A DNA stretch of 64,000 bases from Daedaleopsis sinensis (lineage: Eukaryota > Basidiomycota > Agaricomycetes > Polyporales > Polyporaceae). The position numbers were made by a program, and so were the translations under genes. This document shows, in pieces, positions 56,443 through 64,000 of the stretch. The stretch's first letter is position 1. Each line of letters starts with the position of its first letter. The stretch lies in the NCBI GenBank assembly GCA_033807695.1, contig CM066306.1, forward strand, positions 2,604,001 through 2,668,000. The letters are read 5' to 3'. The notes under the pieces are model-generated. The model saw nothing but the letters and a program-made list of their open reading frames with translations, was not told the origin of the DNA and did not search any database.

Positions 56443-58280
56443 ATGTCTGTGACCGACGACCTGAACTCGAACGCGTCTCCCAACCCCGCCGCACAGGCGG
56501 CAGAAACGAGCGCTGCGAAGCCCAACGACATCCATCTCCGCGATGAACAACATGATGCAACTGGTGCTATCGCAAGAGGGCGTTCTCCGGATACCACGGC
56601 GACTTCTCACTCTCCTGAGGCTGAAGGGGCCGGTGCGGGTGCTGCTGCGCCATCTCAGGCCACGCACGTCCCCGGCGCTCTCACCAACCCCTTCGAAGAC
56701 TTAGATACCCACCCACCCCCCGTCCAGACCCCCGTGCTGCCCCCGAGGCCAGAACTTGGTACCGAACCCGACACGATGGCGACTGCTGCAGTAGCGGCCC
56801 CCCACCCACCGCCGACGGAGACTGGAGCTGGGGAGGAGCACGATGCGGGTGTGAGCCCGCAGGTGGAGGCGTTGCGCGCGATGTTCCCCGATTTCGACGT
56901 CGCGGTCCTGTAAGTCCCGTCCTGTGCTGCCTTTGCGACGCACTGCTCCCCCGCCCGACGCGGGTGGTGGATCTCTGACATCTGCGTGCTCGTGCCCCGC
57001 AGGCAATCCGTGCTCGAGACCGTGGATAACGATCAGGAGCGCGCGCTGGACATCCTCCTCGGCATGAGCGACCCGGACTACGTCTCGACCCACACGGTGG
57101 GCCAGACACAGGTACGTCCCGCCCGCTTCGCTCTGCGTGCATCGCATGGACCCGTAGTCATCTATCCTTTGTCTCTTCCCCGTACAGATCCCGCAGCAGC
57201 AGCCCTCGCTCGACATCGATGAGCAGCTCGCGCGGCAGCTGATGCTCGAGGACCAGCAGCACCAGCGGCGGCGGCACGCGACGGGCCAGTCGTGGCCGCG
57301 CCGCGGCGACGAGCAGGTGCCATACCAGCCGCGGCAGCACGCCCCGGAGCACGCGCCCCCGCCGGCAAACGAGCAGCGGACGGACTTCCAGGATCTGCAG
57401 CGCACGATGGGCCAGATCGCGGAGAGCGGGAAGCGCACGTTCAGCTCGATCGTGTCCAAGGTCAAGGCGAAGATCAACGAGTACGAGCAGACCCGGTGCG
57501 CATCGACTTGATTTCCGCCTGCTTGCATTGTGTCCCGGGGGGAGGAGGGACGCTGAGCTGACATATCATATGGGGTGTGTCTAGGAATGTGAGCGGCGGG
57601 CAGTCGTCCAACGCGTCCACGGTGCCTCAGTGGGGCTCTGCGCCGCCTTCGAATGTCGACCGACACACTGCCTCCCAAGCGTACCAGCAACAGTACTACG
57701 GCTTGGGCCCAAATGCGCATTCTCAGCCGCCCCAGCCCAGCCCGACCGCGGAGCCGCACCAGATCTCTCTGAATGAGGGCCAACCCCAGGTGCAAGGGTA
57801 CAACCTCGACGCGCCGGTAGTGCAGAGTAAGTGCAGCACCCTTCCCCCTCAGGCTCGGCGTACTTCCGGAGCTAGGCATAAGTCCGGAACGCTAACCATG
57901 CCTGGGTGATCATCAGGCCAACCTACTTCGCAGTCGCCGCTCTCGACGTCCCCGGTCCCGACCCCGGCCGCACGCTCGACAAGTCCGCAGGCGGCGTCTG
58001 GGCTGTCACCCGCTGCGTCCCCTCGGCCGTCGTCGGACGTGCCGCGTCCGCCACCTACGGGCAGCGGCAGCCCGGTGAATGCTGGTTCGTACGCTCGCTA
58101 GCTATGCCTCGATCCCTGCTGACGGTGAACGCGCTTTCGTCGCTGGCGACAGCCAAGATAGGGCTCCTGCCGAAGCGTCCGGTGTCGCTGCTGAACACGA
58201 ACTCGCCCCCGGCACGGCGGCCGAGCTCCGACGACGACGAGCTGGAGTATGTGGAGAACCCGTTCGAGGAGCACAAGTAG
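56443..58280 (+). CDS. CUE-domain ubiquitin-binding protein (Cue5/Tollip-like)
   Basis: Exons 56443-56909, 57003-57111, 57188-57495, 57585-57826, 57917-58084, 58153-58280; 473 residues. CUE domain at about 140-182 (QVEALRAMFPDFDVAVL|QSVL..VDNDQERALDILLGM) with the MFP and di-Leu-type positions that contact ubiquitin. Next is an acidic/Gln-rich stretch, an amphipathic helix (RTMGQIAESGKRTFSSIVSK) and a long Pro/Ser-rich tail ending DDDELEYVENPFEEHK. Yeast Cue5 is an autophagy receptor for ubiquitinated aggregates; the ELEYVENPF end could contain an Atg8-interacting motif (YVEN does not fit W/F/YxxL, so this is weak). Introns of 68-93 bp are longer than average here. Confidence 0.85.
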
Positions 58281-59049
58281 CATGCGCAGGAGGAGACGCC
58301 GCGTGTTGTACGATACGATACGATACGGAGAGGGTGAGGTTATTGTTAGCTATGCTTCATTATCGTGGTACGTCGCCGAGGACTCGTCGGCATATGGACT
58401 GGTGGGCGGTTGTGAATCTGAAACTCTTTCGGGGCGTAGTTGTCTGCGTGATAGAAGTTGTGCGCGTGATTGTCTAAAACGTTTTGCAGATGATCGTCCA
58501 CTGGCGTCCCATACTTACCCTCCCCGACCCCCCTCGATCTTTAAGGCTAGCTTCAAGCTTCAAGCTGGGCTGGTGACGTCAAGCTGCACTATGGTAATTA
58601 GATTTGTGTCCAAGACCATGTGTAGGTATGAGACAGTTAGGTTTAAAGACCAACGGAAAGCGGGAGACTACAGGAGACTACACATGGATTGCGGGCAACA
58701 TTAGGTTTTGAGGTTCATCCTGGTGAGCATCAGTGCATACCAGGTGCATACTATCCATGGCGTGATTGATGTCACGACGTTCACTGGCTTCGGATAGCTA
58801 TTAGTATGCACTAGTATGCACTGGGCAAGACTGGGCAGAGGCCCGGAGGGTGTCACTCGGAGAACCTGCTGTGCACAGATAGGGATGACGTTTTTGATAC
58901 TACGTACAACTTGAAGGTTATACTTATAGTAAGTAACGAAGAGCTGTTCGTGCGTGCACGCTAAGGACTCGTACGAATTTCAAGAAGCCGTCTAAGCCAG
59001 AAGAGCACTCCTACAGCTGGGCGTACTAGGTAAGTGGTGACTGTGATAA
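58281..59049. other. Intergenic with short direct repeats
   Basis: Contains GATAC x3 at about 58312-58326, ACTAGTATGC x2 at about 58808-58829, and CTGGGCA(A/G) x2. No gene seen. Confidence 0.5.
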
Positions 59050-59546
59050 TTACCCCGACATAGCATGAATTGCCCGCAAGTACTGCTCGGAGTCCGGACG
59101 CTTCAAGCTTTCCGCAATCTCCGGACATAGATCGACTGGCACGTGAGATGACGAAAGAGTCGCAGTTTTTCCGAGGCGCCCAGTAGTCAGGCATTTCTCT
59201 AACAGTTCAGTATGACTGTACTTATCTCTCGCGAGTTGCAGCACGAACATACGGAGGGTTTGTAGCACGTCTGTAAGTAGCTGTAACTGTGCAACTACAA
59301 CTATGGCCACCGTCTAGCAATGAGAAAGAAACGGGGGACCACAGTGGACCGCGCGCGGTGCTCCTCCATCACATAGTTGTGGAGCTCCAATTTGTCGCTT
59401 ACTGCCGCTCCAGAAGATTTGGTGAAACAACGCTCGCCCAAACGTCGGGTACGCGCGTGGTTGTACACCAGTCTCATGCCGCACGGCGCACTCGTCTTTA
59501 GCCGACTCGGATAGCTCCCTGCGCCGACACGTCGCCCGCAACTCAT
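59050..59546 (-). CDS. Possible small hypothetical gene, two exons
   Basis: Exons (plus coordinates) 59050-59313 and 59373-59546 would give 145 residues; the 59-bp intron has a strong pyrimidine-rich acceptor (TTTCTTTCTCATTGCTAG). The second exon reads like a helical protein (QLQLLTDVLQTLRMFVLQLA, then PVDLCPEIAESLKRPDSEQY). No family recognised, start uncertain, and it overlaps the likely promoter of the protease at 59735. It could also be the 3' part of a decayed gene. Confidence 0.3.
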
Positions 59547-59734
59547 CTCTCTCTTCCTGCTTGCATCTTCCCCAAGTTGCAGCTCTCCTGAGTCCTACAA
59601 AAGGCTCCATTCGTTCTCTTCAATCCGACCGTGACCCACTCGTTCATCGTCGCTGCTCAGGCCTTTCGCCTCTACAGCACAGTCCACTCCCTAGCTCCCC
59701 CCCACCGACCCATTTCGCTCCTCAATCTCTCGTC

Positions 59735-61235
59735 ATGTTCTGCAAGGCAACTTTGATCACTGCTGCCCTCGGGCTCATCGCGTCCGCGACCCCCATCCAG
59801 AACACCAACGGCGTTCGCATTCCCCTCGCGTCCCGCGCTTCCCTCACCACGGCAGACGGCGTCTTCGACCTCGACAGGGCCATCCTGCTCAACGTGCACA
59901 CCATCAAGTACGCATTCGAGACTCTTGCATTCGCACCCTGAGCTCATCGCTGACCGCCGTCTTCTCTCTAGCAAGCACCGCCAGAACCTGATCAACCTCG
60001 AGAAGAACGTCGGCGCGCACGCCTTCAACCTCGGCGCTGAAATCAAGCCGCTCGCTCGCATCCCTGAACGCCTCCTCGCGAAGCGCCAGAGCGAGTCGCT
60101 CGATGACCAGCATGACAACGAGTGGACGGGCTCGATCACCATCGGCACCCCCGCACAGAAGTTCCTCATCGACTTCGACACCGGCTCCTCCGATCTCTGG
60201 GTGCCGTCTGGCGACTGCACCGACGACGCCTGCTCGTCGAAGAGCAAGTACAAGACTTCCGACTCTTCCACGACCGCCAAGAAGGACGGCAACTTCACCA
60301 TCAGGTACGGCGATGGCTCTTCCGTCTCCGGCCCGGTCTTCACCGACACTGGTAAGTGTGCTCATGTTTCGTACTGCGCCCATCTGCTTACGCCCGATGT
60401 GCAGTCAGTGTTGCCGGTATCAATGTCAAGAACCAGTATTTCTCCCCTGTGACTACGCTCTCCAGCATGTTCGGTAAGGACCCGATCGACGGCGTCTTGG
60501 GTCTCGCCTACCCCCATATCTCCAACCTCAAACAGGTGATTCAGTCTTACAGTGTTTCGCTCAGAGTTCATCTGACACACGGTCTCTCTCAGGATCCCTT
60601 CTTCAACGCTGCTATCAAGCAGAACGCTGTCAAGGAGAAGACATTTGGCTTCAAGCTCGCCAAAAATGGCTCTGAGCTCTACCTCGGCGGCGTGAACAAC
60701 AAGCTCTTCACCGGCAAGCTCGAGACCCACGCCGTGGACTCCTCGTCCGGCTTCTGGCAGATCCCCGGTGCCTCGATCTCCGCGAACAAGAAGAACGTCG
60801 CCTCGAAGTTCAACACGATCATCGACTCCGGCACCACGATCATGTACGGCCCCCCCGACGTCGTCAAGCAGGTCTACGCCGCGATCAACGGCACGGGCGT
60901 AGCTGACGCGGACCAAGGCTTCTACTACTTCCCCTGCGACAAAGTCCCCACCATCTCGTTCAACTGGGGCGGCAAGGACTGGGCCATCTCCGCGGAGAAG
61001 TGAGTGTTCCTCCCGCCCTCCCCATGTCATGGTGCCAGTGCGCTAACATCGTGCGCCTTCCAGCCTCAACCTCGGAGAGACCAAGTCTGGCTCCGGCAAG
61101 TGCGTCGGCGCGCTCGCGGCCCAGGACCTCGGTCTCGGCTCCGAAACCTGGTTGCTCGGCGACAGCTTTATGAAGAACGTCTACGCCGCGTTCTCGTTCG
61201 AGGACAACACCGTCGGCTTCGCCTCGCCCGCCTAA
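59735..61235 (+). CDS. Secreted aspartic protease, polyporopepsin-like (A1)
   Basis: Exons 59735-59907, 59972-60351, 60405-60535, 60593-60999, 61064-61235; 420 residues. Signal peptide (ends ASA), a propeptide up to a Kex2-type Lys95-Arg96, then a mature ~324-residue enzyme. Catalytic DTGSS (Asp127) and DSGTT (Asp306), flap Tyr in IRYGDGSSVSGP, DGVLGLAYP and WLLGDSFMKNVYAAF. Polyporopepsin of Irpex and Trametes-like fungi has this layout. Compare the membrane pseudo-protease at 47853-50874, which keeps the order of these motifs but not the aspartates. Confidence 0.95.
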
Positions 61236-62194
61236 GTGCCCGCGTCCCGCACAGGCTCCCGTACGGTTACGAGCCGCGCGTGCAGGTGTATGAATACTCG
61301 GCCGATGGCTGATTGTAGCGAATAGTACCAGTAGATACCCACCTCCCACCCCTTTCCCCCCTGCCACTGTCTGTAGGGACCGAGCCCATTTACCATCCGG
61401 GTCCTGACTCCCGACTGCATATGGCCCAGATACTGCTCATATACCTTCATCGCTATCCATGTGCTCGCTCTCCCTGCATTGGCTCGTGCAATACATAATG
61501 ATTTGTTTTCGTCCTCTTAGCTGAGTGTGAGCGCCCATCGCCGCAGTGGCAGCTCACGGTAGCGCCGTTGAATGAAGCTTGCCACGAGACCTCCTCTCCA
61601 TTCATACAGGACTTCATTTCTCTCCTGCGCCTATGTACTGTGCAACTGTCGTCTTTGGGACTGTGGTGCTCACGCAGTGTCCTCCAATCCCGAGGCCGCG
61701 GAGACGCAATAGCCTTCTTGTCCATTGTGGACGAAGTTCGAATTCCCACCGTATCACTGTCAGATTGGCCAATTGTTTTGTTTTCATTCGTGACGAATTC
61801 ATATGACGCATTCTCCATCCATAGCTCTGGGCTAGTGTAATACCCACGAGTCTTTTATGTCAAGACTCGAAGTTGGCAACGGCGGTCTTGCGCGCCTTCG
61901 GCTGTGCATATCACCGAGTCATTATTGTCTCCAGATTGTCTCCCCAGGCAACAAGGCTGGGATGCGGCCTGCGCGTCGGCCTTCTCTCGCAAAAGAGACA
62001 AAAGCATGGTATAGACGAAGCTCAATCGCTATATCTATATAAGTGTGTCGGTGCGGGGCTACGTGAGTTGACACATCTACTACTACCCTCTCAGTCTCGC
62101 CGCTAAAGTAACTGGGGCCGGCACCCACACCGCTCAGCGTTCAACCCCCGCAGGATTCCAGATTCCCGAATCGCGAAACCCTCTTTTTATCAAT
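61236..62194. other. Intergenic 959 bp
   Basis: No supported gene. TATATCTATATAAG at about 62030-62043 may be a TATA region for the next gene. Confidence 0.5.
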
Positions 62195-63517
62195 ATGGTT
62201 ATGGCCCGCTACGACTTGCCCGAACTGCAGTCCTGGACAGCGTTCTGGCGCAAACGCTACGACTGGCTTCTCCGCTCTGGCCTCGAGATACGCCCGGAGT
62301 ATCGCAGCAGTCCTGCAGCTACTGCTGTCGGGAAGCGCAACAAGAAGTTGGAAAAGGAGCTCGAGGTGTGCCATTCGTCCTTCGCTCACGTCTCGCCGCC
62401 CCGGACTCACGTCAGTGCTTGTCACCAGTCTGAATACTCGGAGCGCTCCCTGAAAGCCGTCAGGACCGCTGACGGCCATGTAATGTCGCTCTCTTTGGTC
62501 GAAGAGGCCAAGGAATTGAAGAAGGTTGGGGGCGCCCGCGCCCTAGGCCGCATCCTCCAATTTCCAGACCACCCTCGCAACCATTGCGCCCCGCTCAGCA
62601 TTCTCCGAGATCCTTACAACAAGGCGTTCCTCATCTTCGTCACACCCTGCCTGGGGAAACACCATGATTATCGCCCGTTCGAATCCGTAGGAGAAGTGAT
62701 GGATTTCTACCGCCAGCTGCTCGAGGTCGGTCAGCCTAATTGAATCAGTCGCACCAGCCAGTGCTCGCAGGCTGACGATTAGTTGCACAGGGGGTCCATT
62801 TCCTGCACGAACATGGCGTGTTTCGTTTGTGCGCTCCTTGTTCTCGCCCAAGCCAACCTGCTACCATACTGACCAACGTCCACAGCGAATACCCAACCGA
62901 CAGAACCTTCCTCTTCAAATGTTTTCGCCCACTCGAGTGCGATTTGAAGCGTCGACGGCGTTACCCCTGGGATATGGATAGCCACCGCACTCACACTCGC
63001 TCATACACCGCCCGTCCCGTCAAATACCTCTTCGACGTGCCCAGCAGCCTCTGGATAGACACGTCAACCAGACCCGAGCATGAACAGGCACGCAGACGGG
63101 CCGCGATCGATGACATCAAGCTGCTGAGTCTGCAAATGAAGGTACTCTTGAACCACGTGCGTAGCTTCCCATGCGCTATTCAGTGCTTCTCGCTCACAAA
63201 GCAGCGGCTGCGTGCGTCCTGCTTGACAGACTTATACCAACCTCGGGTTCTTGGAGCCCTTGGTCACGCGCATGCGTGCGCAGATAGAACATGAAACTCC
63301 GGCCGTTGAGGAATTGATAGAGGAATTGGACAAGATACTCTCGCAGCTGCCGCAGAAGCAGCTACGAGCACGGGTCGTGCAGACTCTCAATATCCCCATA
63401 AGGTATGGGGAGGACTTTACGCACAGGTGGTTCCACGCCCTTCCGAACCGTGTTCTTCGCCGAAATCCGGTGCCAACCATGCTACCTAAGCTCTCTAGCA
63501 GGAACCGTAGCGTTTGA
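62195..63517 (+). pseudogene. Decayed kinase-like gene (pseudokinase or pseudogene)
   Basis: Exons 62195-62365, 62429-62725, 62791-63156, 63230-63517 keep a 373-residue frame, near the 370 residues of the related kinase at 33582-34919. Counterparts: ADGHVMSLSLV (Ser79 where the kinase has its Lys), FLIFVTPCL hinge, GVHFLHEHGV before the catalytic loop, KYLFDVPSS where DFG is expected (238-240 DVP) and the C-lobe FLEPLVTRMRAQIEHETPAVEEL. The HRD/HAD loop is absent. Bases 62818-62885 look like an old intron (GTG...CTGAC...CACAG) whose removal would break the frame, suggesting a frameshift that has been papered over by read-through. No catalysis expected. Confidence 0.6.
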
Positions 63518-63584
63518 TGTCTCGTGTAGAGTGTGCTTGTAGTCGCGGATGTACATGTACGTACACATACCCCTCGCGCCCTGT

Positions 63585-64000
63585 TTAGTATCTCGACTTC
63601 CCTTGCAGTTTCTTGTGCATCTCCGCCGCCAGGTTTCTCCCAGTCTGTTCGCTCGGATGGAGCTCATCCCACCACATGAACGAATCTCGTTGGTCCAGAG
63701 TACAGTCGCCTCTGACAGTCGAAAACAACAATTAGCGATGACAACCTATTGTCACGGGCGACGTACATGTCGCACTGCCTCCAGTCGTCTGGATCGGGGC
63801 ATTGGTGGCAATGGCCCGTCACATTCGCCGGGATGCTCCCGTTGAAGTACCGCGTCGGATGGTCGTACATCTCCTGGAAGAAGTCGTACGTGTCGAACCA
63901 CGACACCTGCCCGTCCCCGCGCCACTGCGCGTTCAGCACGTTCGCGCCGTCGAGCAGCATCCGGTTCAGGCTGCGCACGAAGTTGTACATGCTCCTGTGC
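63585..64000 (-). CDS. CE16-type/GDSL acetylesterase, C-terminal part (5' end outside window)
   Basis: Exons (plus coordinates) 63585-63711 and 63767 to beyond 64000, 55-bp intron. The visible part reads NFVRSLNRMLLDGANVLNAQ, then WFDTYDFFQEMYDHP, CPDPDDWRQCDI|GDC and WWDELHPSEQTGRNLAAEM. WWDELHPS carries the block-V DxxH pair (Asp and His of the triad); the Ser block lies outside the window. Fungal CE16 enzymes deacetylate xylo- and other oligosaccharides at the end of hemicellulose breakdown. Confidence 0.75.

Noticed and set aside
58312..58829. Short GATAC and ACTAGTATGC direct repeats as CRISPR-like or mobile-element ends
   Set aside because: Only two or three copies, no spacers, no terminal inverted repeats and a eukaryotic context.
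1..64000. Transposons, retroelements or viral insertions
   Set aside because: No reverse transcriptase, integrase, transposase or long terminal repeats could be recognised anywhere in the window.

Overview
The window is nuclear DNA from a filamentous basidiomycete, most likely a wood- or litter-decaying Agaricomycete (a polypore is my best guess). The pointers are: almost every gene is split by many 47-65 bp GT-AG introns; genes are dense on both strands; the DNA is moderately GC-rich; and there is a plant-cell-wall and secretory set (AA9 LPMO, GH28 rhamnogalacturonan hydrolase, CE16-type esterase, polyporopepsin-like protease). The species is inference. Exon borders were worked out by hand from splice signals, reading-frame closure and conserved family motifs. 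For each spliced model the exon lengths sum to a multiple of three.

Layout. 1-6.4 kb: 3' part of CSF1, YIP1 and NSA2 back to back on a shared promoter, and a PRKRIP1-type splicing factor. 7-8.2 kb: AA9 LPMO. 8.9-14 kb: a 1455-residue SUV39/Clr4-type SET methyltransferase. 14.3-20.2 kb: MGS1/WRNIP1 ATPase, pyroglutamyl peptidase, APS kinase. 21-27.7 kb: tetraspanin, a gene-poor 1.9 kb, and a Nak1/Kic1-type GCK kinase. 28.3-32.3 kb: a RecQ-like helicase with a degenerate motif II, and rhamnogalacturonan hydrolase. 33.6-40.8 kb: a basidiomycete-type kinase, an 18-exon CLC channel, and an unknown Ser/Pro-rich protein. 41.5-47.4 kb: tRNA-Ser(CGA), ARFRP1/Arl3 and VMA16 head to head, then a zinc-knuckle/TPR/J-domain protein. 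47.9-50.9 kb: a membrane-anchored pseudo-aspartic-protease with a tyrosine-rich stalk. 52.5-58.3 kb: TFIIA large subunit, a small unknown protein, a DUF3844 ER protein, and a CUE protein. 59-64 kb: a possible small gene, a secreted aspartic protease, a decayed kinase, and the 3' part of a CE16-type esterase.

There is no operon logic; most neighbours are unrelated housekeeping genes. Three gene pairs share short intergenic promoters or face each other head to head. The observations most worth following are: (1) six CCHC zinc knuckles joined in frame to a TPR-DnaJ co-chaperone, with the sixth knuckle completed across an intron; (2) a type I membrane protein with a pepsin-like fold in which both catalytic aspartates appear to be lost, followed by a Tyr/Ser/Thr/Gly-rich repeat stalk; (3) an H3K9-type methyltransferase whose long N-terminus carries at least five SUMO-interaction-like motifs and no recognisable chromodomain.
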